64,000 nucleotides of DNA, from NCBI GenBank assembly GCA_002917775.1, contig KZ627158.1, forward strand, positions 1 to 64,000, given 5' to 3'. This DNA comes from Glaciozyma antarctica PI12. Lineage: Eukaryota > Basidiomycota > Microbotryomycetes > Kriegeriales > Camptobasidiaceae. A program made the translations under genes and the position numbers. The notes below the pieces were generated by a model. That model had not been told where the DNA came from and did not search any database. It worked only from the letters and a program-made list of their open reading frames with translations. Positions 43,145 to 53,472 of the stretch are shown in pieces; the first letter of the stretch is position 1; the number at the start of each line of letters is the position of its first letter.

Positions 43145-45571
43145 ATGGTATCTCAATCCAAGCTGGCTCGACAGGCTAGCCTGTTCACCTCGGTCAAGGA
43201 GACGTTCCTCACCATCGACAACGCCAAAACGGTACGCTCGAAACGCGCTCGGCCTTCCCACCGCGATCCCTGACCTTGGTCCTCTCCATCGCCGTCGTGC
43301 AGGTCGTCTTCTGGTGCGCTACGGTACTGAATCGGATACAGGGAGAGGAGCTGACCCTGGCGTGTGCTTGATTGCAGGTATCTCGTGCAATACTGGGCCC
43401 TCAAACTACTTAGGCATGTGAGAGCGACCGGGCTCACCGCGACTGTCCACGAGGCCTACCTGGCTTTGGTGAAGGTGCGTTCCTTCGACTGGCGTGCTTG
43501 GAAGAGGCGACAGGTGGACCGGAACCGGAGGGAGGACGAAGCTGACCCATCTCGCTGCAGCGCGTCTTCAAGGTGATTCTCCTCGTGCCGTCTGCACGCC
43601 GCAAGGTCGCAGGGGAGCTCGACAAGGCCACCCTAGAGCTTGAAGCCAAGGTAGGATCGCCGCTTGCTCTTCCCGAACCTCCACTAACGCCTCCACAGCT
43701 CGCTCCGAAGCACCCCTCCGTCTCCCAGCAACTTACCCTTCCTACGACCGGCCTCACCTCTGACGAAGTCACCGCGGTTCTCACGGCGCACAGCGAGCTC
43801 CCCAACACGCGTTGGGAGGAAGGGAGGGTCAGCGGAGCGGTGTATCACGGTATGGAGAAGATGTGGCAAGATCTGGAAGGAGGCATTCGGCATGTTCGAG
43901 GTGTCGAACCCGCTGCACGCGGACGTGTTCCCTGGTGCGTTCGCAGGATAGGCTCGAGGGGAAGGAAGCTGACCTGGATTATTGGGCGAAGGCGTGAGGA
44001 AGATGGACGCAGAGGTCGTCTCGATGTGCCTCGCTCTGTTCAACTCTCCCCTCCCGACCTCTGCGATCGACCAGAACGGAGGAGCAGGAACTACCACCTC
44101 GGGCGGGACCGAGTCGATTCTCATGGCCTGCAAGGCGTACCGCGACCGTGCTGCCGCTGAGTACGGCATCACCGAGCCTGAGATGTGCGTCTTTCGCTCG
44201 TCGCTGATCCAGGCGCGAACTTACGCTCTAGGACAGGATCATTCCCATCTCTGCGCACGCGGCTTTTGACAAGGCGGCCAAGTACTTTAAGATCAAGATC
44301 CACCACATCCCAGTCGATCCCATCACGCGCAAGGTCGACATCAAGAAGGTCAAGCGCGCGATCAACCCCAACACAGTCATGCTCGTGGGCAGCGCTCCCA
44401 ACTTCCCTGACGGCATTATCGATGGTGCGTTCTTTCATATCTCCCCTCGTCGCAGAACTGACGCCGTGTCCCCAGATATTACGGCCCTCTCGAAGCTTGC
44501 GATCAAGTACAAGATTGGCCTGCACGTCGACTGCTGCCTCGGCTCCTTCCTCGTTCCCTTCCTCGAGCGCGCTGGCTACGCCTTCGAGCCTTTCGACTTC
44601 CGCGTCCCAGGCGTGACGTCCATCTCCTGCGACACGCACAAGTGTTCGTCCCTCCCTCCTCTTCCGTCTTTTTCGCAAGACTAACGCTGCGAGTGAGGTA
44701 GACGGTTTTGCGCCTAAGGGAAGCTCGGTCATCATGTACCGCTCCAAGGCGATTCGCAAGTACCAATATTCAGTGATTACGACATGGCCCGGCGGCGTCT
44801 ACGCCTCTCCCTCCATGGCCGGCTCTCGGTACGTCCTCTCTCCCATCTGAATGACCTTTGCTGACCCCTCTATAGTCCCGGAGCTCTCATCGCCGGCGCC
44901 TGGGCGTCGATGGTGCACATGGGAGAATCAGGCTACACCGCTTCGTGCCGCGAGATCGTTGGCGCCGCAAAGCGTATCGCGCTCGGGATCCGCAAGGATT
45001 TCCCAGAGTTGTACATCCTCGGAGATCCGCTCGTCAGCGTCGTGGCGTTTGGCAGCAAGTCGTTGGCGGTCTACGAGGTGGGAGATCGGATGAGCAAGGC
45101 GGGGTGGCATTGTGCGTTCGTTTCGTTTCGAGTGCATGCGAGTGCTGATGGGCTGAGACGCAGTGAACGCGTTGCAAAACCCTCCGGCGTTGCATATTGC
45201 TTGCACCAAGTTGACGGTCCCCGTCGTCGACGAGTTCCTGAGGGACCTGAGGATCGCAGTCGACGGTGCCAAGTCGAAGGTTGGCGGGGGAGATGGCTCG
45301 ATGGTGATGATTTGTACGTCGTTCTCTCTCTCTCTGGGGTACTGGAAGCTTGCTGATCGAGCGGCGTAGACGGACTTGGATCGTCGAGCGCGGTCGGCCC
45401 TGGGCTCGTCGAGGAGATGAGCAGTCGCTGTACGTTCTTTTCGCTTCTTCCCTTTTTAGATACTGTCGCTGACTGCTCACCTCTTCTAGACATGGATGTG
45501 GTGAGTTCCTCTCGCCGTTGTTACCTCGGCAGGATCCTCGCTGATCGCGTCTCTCGCAGCTTTACGCTTAG
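43145..45571 (+). CDS. DPL1: Sphingosine-1-phosphate lyase, one apparent frame break
   Basis: PLP enzyme of the ER that cleaves long-chain-base phosphates to phosphoethanolamine and a fatty aldehyde. The N-terminal membrane segment is [17 protein letters not shown], built with an 11-nt exon. The catalytic domain has [80 protein letters not shown] and [20 protein letters not shown] (PLP lysine in THK). [19 protein letters not shown] and [16 protein letters not shown] follow, ending YMDVLYA via another 11-nt exon. Between AVYHG (43850) and KIWKEAF (43866) the frame changes by one base with no intron possible. A single extra base in GATGTGGC would explain it. Confidence 0.92.
43303..43313 (+). 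other. DPL1: 11-nt microexon in DPL1
   Basis: GTCGTCTTCTG lies between a CAG acceptor and a GTGCGC donor and encodes VVF plus two bases, giving T-VVF-W-YLVQYW in frame. Confidence 0.7.
45490..45500 (+). other. DPL1: 11-nt microexon near the 3' end of DPL1
   Basis: ACATGGATGTG, flanked by CTTCTAG and GTGAGT, joins SSR to LYA-stop as SSR-YMDV-LYA in frame. Confidence 0.7.
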
Positions 45572-45776
45572 AAGTCGTTCCTGTTCCGTCCGCTGTTCCC
45601 TGTACCCCTCTGGAATCTACTCCCTCGTTCGTTCGCAAACACCGTACGGGGCTTCAGCTCGTCGTCGTTCAAGAATTAAAACCACACCCACTCAGTCAGA
45701 AATTAAATTGCGCCCTTGCCTTCTCCTCGTCGCGTTGCTGCTCTCCTCCTCTCTCCTCCGCTCCCAACTCTCTAAG

Positions 45777-46661
45777 ATGGCTTCCACTCACACCGAATCA
45801 AGCCTCAAGGCGCTCACAGTTTCCAAGCTCAAGGTACGGCCTTCCCCCTCCGTTGCCCGCACTCTCGCTGACCTCACGCTCCTTACTCCAGGAACTCCTC
45901 GCCAAAGCGTCCCTCCCCCAGTCAGGGAAGAAGGACGAGCTCATCGCGCGTCTCCTCGAGACCCCTTCCTCCCTCGAGACCGACTCTCCCGCTCCCGAGA
46001 CCGCCCCCGCCGCCGAGGAGTCCACTCCCGCCGCCGACGTCGTCGCTGCCCCCGCCGCGCCCGCTGCAGTGGAAGAGGTCGCCGCGCCTGCAGTAGTGGC
46101 GTCTACGGAGGAGGAGAAGAAGGCGGAGGCGGAGGCGGAGGAGGCGAAGCGCAAGGCGCGCAGCGAGCGGTTTGGCGTGACGGAGATGAAGGGCGGTGAC
46201 GAGGCGCTCAACAAGCGTGCGGAGCGATTTGGGCTCAAGAAGGATGACAAGGCTGAGCAGGCTGTGGAGAAGGTGCGTTTCCCTCCTAGGGGCGAGAGCG
46301 CGATGGGCGTTGCTGGCGGACGCGACGGATTGCTGATCTCCTCCTCTCTCCCAGTCTCTCGCGGCTCTCGACCGACCTCTGGGCGAGCGAAAGCCTCGCG
46401 CTACCCCCGCTGCTGTAGCCACCGCCGCTTCAGCCGCTGCCGTCCCCGCCGCCACAAAAGCTGCCCCAGCAGCCGTCGTCAAGGATCCCGAGCTCGCAAA
46501 GAAGATCGAGGAGGAGGAGGAGCGCAAGAGGAAGCGTGCGGCGAGGTTCGCACCAGCGGAGGAGGTGAGTCAAGTTTGCTGCGAGATTGAGAGGGAGCGG
46601 GAAGCTGAGACGGCGTTCGTTCGTGCAGCCCAAGCCCAAGGAGGCGAAGGTCGATGTATGA
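45777..46661 (+). CDS. SAP-domain mRNP protein, Tho1/SARNP-like
   Basis: Tho1/SARNP (CIP29) binds RNA with the TREX/Sub2 machinery and aids mRNP assembly. Residues 12-50 form a SAP domain (LKALTVSKLKELLAKASLP, SGKKDELIARLLE) built from exons 1-2. An Ala/Pro/Glu-rich linker follows. Then come two copies of the SARNP-type motif around KARSERFGVTEMKG and KRAERFGLKKDDKAEQ, and a third weaker one, RKRKRAARFAPAEE. The last exon adds PKPKEAKVDV and ends in TGA at 46659. Length about 220 aa fits the family. Convergent with DBP10. Confidence 0.8.
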
Positions 46662-46890
46662 TTTGCTCCCCCTGTTCTGGACGACCTTGTGTAGCCGCCA
46701 TACGTACTGAAAAGGTGATTGATTTGACGACATGACGGAGCTGCTGGGGGATGCGCGAGAGGACTCGCCGACTGTCCACCTTCGACTTGCTTCCGAACTC
46801 TGCTCTCGCCTCCCGGCCCCAACACCGCCAGCACATCCACTCTCCTCTCGCAAAACTGAACGCGAACGCTCATTGCATGAACAACTCCTC

Positions 46891-49800
46891 TCACTTCTTC
46901 CCCTTCGTCGGCGGTCCCGTCTTCTTGCCCTTCCCAGGCTGCGTCGACCTCTTGACCCTCTTCGCCTTCTGATCCCTGCGCGCGTACAAAGGCATCAGCA
47001 AACGCTCAATCCCTCACCAAGCGAACCGCGCACCTATCCTTCCGAATCTGATCCGCACTCTTGAGTCCTCCAGGCGCCGCTCCCGCCCTCGCAGGCTTGC
47101 CGACGGTCCTCCCCTCCTTCTTCTCCTTGTCGCTCTTCGGCACGCCCGCCTTGTGCCTGTACTTTTTCTCCCCAACGCCGAGCACCGTCTTGCCCTTGAG
47201 CTCCGCCTCTCCATTCTTCGGCACGCTAAGGCGGTTCTTCCTCCTCCACTCGTCGAACACGCCGCTTTTGAACGACGCAGGAAGCTTCTGTCCCGATTCC
47301 GATCGAACGAGCATCTTGTTGTCGGCGCCGACGCCGTCGCCCTTGATGAACTTCTTCGTTCGGCGATCCCAGCGGAGCGAGGAGGCGCGTTGGAGGAGGG
47401 CGTCGGCGGGAGTTCCTTCCGTGTCGCCGCGGCCTGCGATGTCGTACGTTGCTTGAGCGGCTTGCGAGACAAACGAATCGCCGGCGGTGAGAGAGTATCT
47501 GTGAGAGAGGCGTTAGTGGGGAGGAGAGGGGGAGCGAGACGAGCGAAACGTACCCTCGTTCGGTGTCGGCTCCCTCCTGCTCGTAGTTGAGGTAGAACTG
47601 AGGATCCTGGAAGCTCGCGCCAGCACCCGTAGCGCGCTTCCTCTTCCTCGGCGCACCAAAGACCGCCTGCGCCGCGCGGAAAAGCCATCAGCTCCCGCTC
47701 GACCCCGAAACGACGAACGAGAAACGCACCTCAACCTCCTCATCGTCGGCATCGTCGACCGCCATCTTGGGCCTCTTGAGCGCCGCCTGCTCCATCTTCT
47801 CGTCGTCGTCGTCAGGCCTCTCGGGCATCTCCTCCTCGGTCATCCGCCTCGGCCATCGCGCGCGCATGCTCACTCTTCCCCATCGCCTTCCTTCTATCCC
47901 TCATCAACTGCGCCGCGGGCGTCTTCCCCCTCGTACCAATCTCAAACACCGTCTCGGCGGGTCTGAACGCGTTGACGATCGCCATGAGGTCGGCGCGCTT
48001 GACTTCGCTCTTAGCGTCCGATCCGCTGATGGCGACGTACGGCGCAAAGACGGGATGAACTCCCTCGGTCTCTCCCGCGTTCGCAGCGAGGCCTTTGCCC
48101 TTACGCTGAAGCTCCTTGGCGCGTCGGTACGATTCCGGACTCGCTTTCGAGATTCCGCGCTCATACATACGTTGACCCCGACGAGCGACGTTGCCGAGGA
48201 TATCGATGTTCTCGTGGTGCGACATCATCGAGCGGTACGTCTCGAGGTCGAGGTGCGGGGCGGTACCGAGGAGGAGTTACTCGAGGACGAGTTGCTCCGA
48301 GTAGTCGACGTCCTGCGCGTCCTCGATTCCGAGAGGGCACGTCTTGACCGGTCGACCGAGGAAGAGTTCAAGGTCGAGGAGGTGGGGAAGCTCTGCGGCC
48401 GTGACGAACGTGTAGGCCCATCCCTTGCGCCCTGCACGAGCGGTACGACCGACTCGATGGACGAACGCACGCGCGCCGTTGGGGAAGTCGTAGTTTACGA
48501 CGTTCTCGACGCCGGGAATATCGATTCCGCGCGCGGCGAGGTCGGTGACGACGAGGATGGAGGTGCGACCGGCGCGGAAGCGGGCGAGGTGGAGACGACG
48601 GGCGGTTTGGTCCATCGATCCGTAGATGGGGGAGACGGCGTAGCCCGACTGAGCGAGGAGGGCGGCGATGTACTCGACGTGGTGCTTGGTTGAGACGAAG
48701 ACGAGCGTTTGGTGAGCGGTGGGGTCGACCTCGTCCTTCTTGCTCTCGTCGTCGTCGTCCTTGTCGTCCCCCCTCTTGCGCTTCTTCCCTCCGCTCTTTC
48801 CCTTGCCCTTCCACGCAGTTCGTCCTCGACTCTCGTCGTCCGCCTCATCCTCGATGTACTCGTCCTTGAGCGCGCGCTGAGAATCCGTCATAAGCGGGAC
48901 CATGATGACCTCGCGAAGGACCGAAAGGAGGAGCGCCTCCTTCTCGCTCCCCTTGACGGAGAGGTACGCCATCTGCAGCTCTTTGGAGATCTTGCTGTCG
49001 ACGTCAAGACGAATGAGCTTGGGGTTCTGAAGACCGGCTTTGGCGAAGCCGACGAGGGTCGAGGGCAGGGTGGCGGAGAAGAGGAGAGTTTGGCGCGTCG
49101 GGGGCATGCGGTGGAGGATCTCGTGGAGCTGTTCGGCGAATCCGAGTTCGAAGAGGCGATCGGCTTCGTCGAAAACGCAGTACTGGATCGCGCGAAGGTC
49201 GAGCGACATCTCGACGATGAGATGGAGGAGTCGTCCAGGAGTGGCGATGATTCTGCGCATCATACATCAGTGCCTGGCTGCACTAGAGGAAAGAGAACGG
49301 AACGTACACGTCGGGGTTTCCTGCCATCATGTTGAACTGGTCGTCCATTCCCTCTCCTCCAACAACCATCGCCCATCGTAGCTGCTCTCCCTCTCCCTTC
49401 AACCCCCTCGCCAAATCCTTTCCAACCTTGAGCACCTGCAACGCGAGCTCACGCGTTGGCACGAGCACGAGTCCTCGCGCTCCGTACGTCGTCGAATGGC
49501 TCATGAGCTGGGCGAGGAGGGGAAGGAGGTAGCAGAGCGTCTTGCCCGATCCCGTTCGCGCCATACAGAGGTGATCCCTCGCGACGACCATCTTGCGTCC
49601 CGCTACGATCGTCTCCGTGCTGCCGAGGATACTGGGGAGCGCCATACGTTGAATCGGGGTGGGAGTCGTGAATCCGCGTTGGAGGAGGGCTTTGAGGAGG
49701 GAAGGAGGGAGACCGAGCGCCTGGAAGGATCCTCCGCCGGTGAGACCCTTGGTCGTCTTGAGATCCTTGCGGCCCTTGACGACGGCGTTGCCCTCGGCGA

Positions 49801-49987
49801 GGTTGCGAGCGCGGGAGAGGGAGGGGATGGAATCGAAGATGGTGTCCTCTTCGGCATCGGAGAAGACTTCGGGGGCACCGAAGGGAGAGTCGGTGGTGGA
49901 AACTTTGGAAGTGGAGGCGGCACCGCGCTTGGTGCGAGTAGGAGGGAGGAGGGACGAGGTGATGTCGACGTCCGAGTCGGAATCCAT
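46891..49987 (-). CDS. DBP10: DEAD-box RNA helicase Dbp10-like (60S biogenesis), interrupted reading frame
   Basis: Nucleolar ATP-dependent helicase for the large ribosomal subunit. From ATG 49987: Q-motif GSFQALGLPPSLLKALLQRG, motif I ARTGSGKT, VPTRELALQV, DEAD in VFDEADRLFELGF, SAT in LLFSATLPS, LVFVSTKHHVEYIAALLAQS, VTDLAARGIDIPG and HRVGRTARAG. The C-terminal Dbp10 domain has SPESYRRAKELQRKG, FKSGVFDEWRRKNRLSVPKN, KYRHKAG and a basic tail (KRVKRSTQPGKGKK). Two breaks are seen: an in-frame TAA at 48277-48279 inside a 15-nt imperfect duplication, and a one-base shift near 47845 just before an acidic stretch (EEEMPERPDDDDEKM). About 13 extra residues (around GSTETIVAGRKM) precede motif I. 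As Dbp10 is essential in yeast, errors in the sequence are plausible. Confidence 0.88.
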
Positions 49988-50887
49988 CGTGGAGGAGCTG
50001 GGAGAGAGGGCGTCAGCTCGAGTTTGGGTGCGATTCTGGCGCCTGTTTGGCTGAGCTTGAAGCAGCTTAACATCCTCCTCTCCAGCCAGCAGGCCAGGCT
50101 GGCGAAGCTCCAGCCCGACTCCTGAAGTGCTGGCGAGTCTTCAGCTGCCTCTGACCTCCCCTCCCTCGCTCGCCCAGCACCTTCCCTGAGGATCCAGAGA
50201 CTTGACTCCTCCTCCAGCAGTCTTAGTCACCTCCCCCTACCCACAGCCTCTCGCTCCCCACCGTTAGCTGCCCCTCTTCCCTCCAGCTCCCCTCCTGCTC
50301 CGCGAAGCTCCCTCTCCCGTCTAGGATCCCACTCCTTGGCGGGTGCACGTGCGTAGACGTTTGAGACTCACCTGGTGGTGTGGACGGCTGGGTACGACCT
50401 TGGTGTTGTCGACTGAGGAGCGAGTCCTTCGGGGAGAAATTTGGTTTGGCTTGGTCTGGCCGTGGGAACTCTCGCTGCCGAACCTTCCCCCCAAGAAACG
50501 ACCAGCGCGCGCCCAAAAACGACCTCCGGGGCGAAACTTTCGTTTCCAGTCTTTTGAGGGGGAGTTCGAGGATCTGCTACCACAGCTGAGCAGAGCTGAG
50601 AAGGGATGCGAAGCAATTTGAAGGAAATACGAGGAAAGACGAGGCAATCCGATGCTCTCGACTTCTCCAGACGCCCACATCGCGCACGCCTCTTCCGCCT
50701 TTTCTCTCCACTTCAGTAACCTGCGCGTTCCGCCAGCGTCTTACCCAGCCGTATTCCAGTTCCAGGCTCTCTTTCGCAGACTCTCTCCGTTGTGGTCCGT
50801 GGAAGACTCAGGCAAATCAGGGCAAGTCCATTACCGCTCGCCTACAACCCACGATCCCACTACTCTCCCACCCCCCTGCAAAATCAC
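49988..50887. other. Intergenic sequence before the assembly gap
   Basis: About 900 bp. The first 300 bp is probably the DBP10 promoter and leader. I see no family motif in the rest. It may include one edge of the element that carries the Fanzor-like gene. Confidence 0.35.
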
Positions 50888-51242
50888 NCCNCCNCCCCCA
50901 ATCNCGAACCCTTTTTTGAAGGGGGNCAAACCAANAAAANNNNNNNNNNNNNNNNNNNNNNNNNNNNNNNNNNNNNNNNNNNNNNNNNNNNNNNNNNNNN
51001 NNNNNNNNNNNNNNNNNNNNNNNNNNNNNNNNNNNNNNNNNNNNNNNNNNNNNNNNNNNNNNNNNNNNNNNNNNNNNNNNNNNNNNNNNNNNNNNNNNNN
51101 NNNNNNNNNNNNNNNNNNNNNNNNNNNNNNNNNNNNNNNNNNNNNNNNNNNNNNNNNNNNNNNNNNNNNNNNNNNNNNNNNNNNNNNNNNNNNNNNNNNN
51201 NNNNNNNNNNNNNNNNNNNNNNNNNNNNNNNNNNNNNNNNNN
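50888..51242. other. Assembly gap with ambiguous edge
   Basis: Isolated n calls start at 50888 among homopolymer-like C and G runs; unbroken n runs from 50940 to 51242. Sequence next to the left edge is low quality. The gap removes the 3' part of the Fanzor-like gene. Confidence 0.98.
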
Positions 51243-53051
51243 AATGGCGATGTACTCGACGCCGTGCTCGTCGAGGATCTCGAGGACTGCGCGCTCGATG
51301 GGTCCTCCCGATGCCGCTCCGTGAATGCCGAAGCCGCCTTGCCCGCCCTTGTAGTCCTTTCCGAAGACGATGATCTTCGGGAGATCGAAGCTGTTGGCGA
51401 TATCTTTGAAGGAGACCTGCTGCAGCTCAAGCTGGGGTCGAGACTTGGTCGGCGATGGCGGCGCGTTGCTGGAGCAAGTGACGTCGCTGCGTTGGCATGA
51501 TCAGCGCAAGTCCGAGCTCTAGTTATTAGAAGCTCACTGTCGGTGCCGGAGAATGAAGGAGCGTCGTCCTGAGTTGGTGCGGAGATTCGAGAGGAGGATG
51601 CGGAGGGAGGACGGGCGGCAGCTGGCGTACTATCGACGGAATGGGCGGGAGAGGTCGACGAGGAAGTCGCGGGCGAGCTGAGAGGAGGAGCAGAGTTCCC
51701 GTTCGGTTCTGTAGAAAAGCAGAGAATGAGCGTCGTCCCCTCTTCCGAAGTCCGCAAGCTCACCAAATAACCACCCCGCAACGTCAAGCACCTCCCGAGC
51801 GATCTGTTTGCCGAAAGCGGCTCGCTTGCGTTGAAGAGCGGCGACGCGAGCGCGCTCCTTCCTCGTGAGCCTGAAGTAGCCCTGGAGCTCCCTCACTCCT
51901 CGCCCGACCTCCGCCTGCATCGCCGCTTGACGGGCTCTGCTTCGTGCATAGACGCGCTGGACTTGTCGGTCGAGCTCATGAAGTCCTTGACGCCTGACGA
52001 GGACGCGACGCTCGACTCCGTTCCCCGCAGCGTCGCAGGTCTTGACGCGCCCTGCGATCGGGCAGACTTGTCCTCGATCCAAGGAGAGGATAGAGCTGAG
52101 TGCGACGGAGTGCGCGATGTCGCTAGAAGAGTGAGGGAGGCGGTCTTGAGCGGCAAAGTCGTCCAGCTTGAGTGTCGGCAGGGCGTCCTCGAGCGGCGTC
52201 ACCTTCGACCGGTCCCGGAACTCCCTGAACGAAGTCGACGCTCCTCCGAGCTTCTCGAGGGCCTCGACGAAGGAGTCCAGTTGACCGGCATGGAGCCTCG
52301 CCCGAGCTCCCTCGACGACCTGCTCCGCGACGCGCGACCTCGAGAAGTCCTTCACCTCGACGGGTAGGCCTCCCTTGGTAAACCCGCTACGCTTGACCGA
52401 CTGAATCTTCTCCATCGGGCGCTTCTCGAACCGATCTCCGGACGCCGTTCGTTGCGCTCCTTGTCCCGGCGTCGATTCGGCGATCCTTGACCGTGACGAC
52501 GACGACGTCGCTCGCTCGCGCATCGGACGTGCTTTCCTGCTCGCCGTCGCGCGCATCCGGTGCCGCTCGACGCAGGCGCGCGTGAAGGTCGAAGGAGAGC
52601 GAGATGGGCGACCCCACCGTTTTTTTGGTCGCGTTGTCGAAGGAGAACGAGGTTGGCGCCTTGAAGCCGTCGATTCAGGGGAGCTCTAGGGCGTTTGTGT
52701 CGTGGGTGAGGACGGCGGCCGCAAATCGTTTCGCCTTTGCCGCAGACCTCGGAACGATGACATCGAAGGAGTAGGCGTCCTTTGGCGTGTGTTGGAGGAC
52801 GAGAGGGGGCCGCTCCGAGTGCTTGAGGACGAGGTTGGGTGCCACCTTGACGCGAGGAACGACCTTGACCTTGTCGGCGATGCGGTGGGCCCGATCCTTG
52901 GCGATCCACATCCTCCGCTGGGGCCAGTACGCCTTGTCGAAACGCCTCGCCCAGCGATTAATCGTGGGATCCTCCCAGCCCTTGAAGAAGACTCCAGCGT
53001 CCCGCATCTTCTTCATCTCCGCCTGCATATCTCCCGGGTGGGTTAGGGTTA
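51243..53051 (-). CDS. Fanzor-like (eukaryotic TnpB homologue) nuclease gene, interrupted and truncated by gap
   Basis: Minus-strand blocks with normal local codon usage. Block 1 (53051-52680): MQAEMKKMRDAGVFFKGWED, RWARRFDKAYWPQRRMWIAK, KVKVVPRVKVAPNLVLKH. Block 2, in the same frame after a TGA at 52676: IDGFKAPTSFSF, SPISLSFDLHARLRR. Block 3 (about 52480-51725) has RSGFTKGGLPVEVKDFSRSR, then SILSLDRGQVCPIAGRVK, which looks like the RuvC-I strand with catalytic Asp (D-x-G), and a long basic helix region (LDRQVQRVYARSRARQ). Block 4 (about 51440-51243) has PKIIVFGKDYKGGQGG, then GPIERAVLEILDEHGVEYIA, like the RuvC-II strand-and-helix of Fanzor/TnpB. The motif DE-x-x-TS-x-x-C and the zinc finger should follow, inside the gap. 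At least one stop and two frame changes separate the blocks. Fanzors are RNA-guided DNA nucleases carried by eukaryotic transposons. The family call rests on two RuvC blocks. Confidence 0.5.
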
Positions 53052-53053
53052 GG
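53040..53053. repeat. Short interstitial telomere-like repeat
   Basis: GGGTTAGGGTTAGG on the + strand, two TTAGG(G) units, beside the 5' end of the Fanzor-like gene. On the minus strand the same bases (CTAACCCTAACCC) end just before a GGGAG that could be a splice acceptor, so they may simply be tandem CTAAC branch points. Confidence 0.7.
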
Positions 53054-53472
53054 AGTGTCGACCCCGATCTCAGGCTCCAGCGGGGAGCAAAACCTGCGAG
53101 CGCCCTCACTTCTCTTCTTACATAGCCAGAGCTGATGGTCGACGACCTTGCAGAGGCGCTCGCGGTCTCATTTCGCGCCAGAGGGCGACGCACGGGCCGG
53201 CACGGTGAGCCTGCTCCTCGCTGCGAAGCACGCTCTCAGTCGCTGACATTGCAGCTCTCAGGCGCCATGGTGGTCTCCCTTCAGCCCAATAAGCGTTATC
53301 GGGGTCGGGCTTCTATAACTCCTTCAGTGCTCCCGCGTAGGTGCGACTTGGCGTCGGCGCGCGTTTCGGTCAAGGTAGGTCTGCTCCTCTTGTAATCCCG
53401 GACTGCTCTGGCCCTCGCTGATGCTTCGCCTTTGCAGCTACGTTCGTGTCAAGGCCACCTTAAGCGAGTTCG
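53054..53472. other. Sequence between the Fanzor-like and WDR6-like genes
   Basis: About 420 bp. On the minus strand there are short segments with GTAAGA and CAG signals and an ATG at 53268 that could be first exons of the Fanzor-like gene, but none joins convincingly. Terminal repeats are not visible. Confidence 0.3.

Noticed and set aside
48277-48296. TAA in DBP10 removed by a short intron from GTCCTC to GAG
   Set aside because: The 48-nt candidate would delete the conserved LLLGTAPHLDLE block and has a poor donor.
50652-51500. Long open frame across the n run on the + strand
   Set aside because: It is open only because n codons are read as unknown residues; the real coding signal is on the opposite strand.
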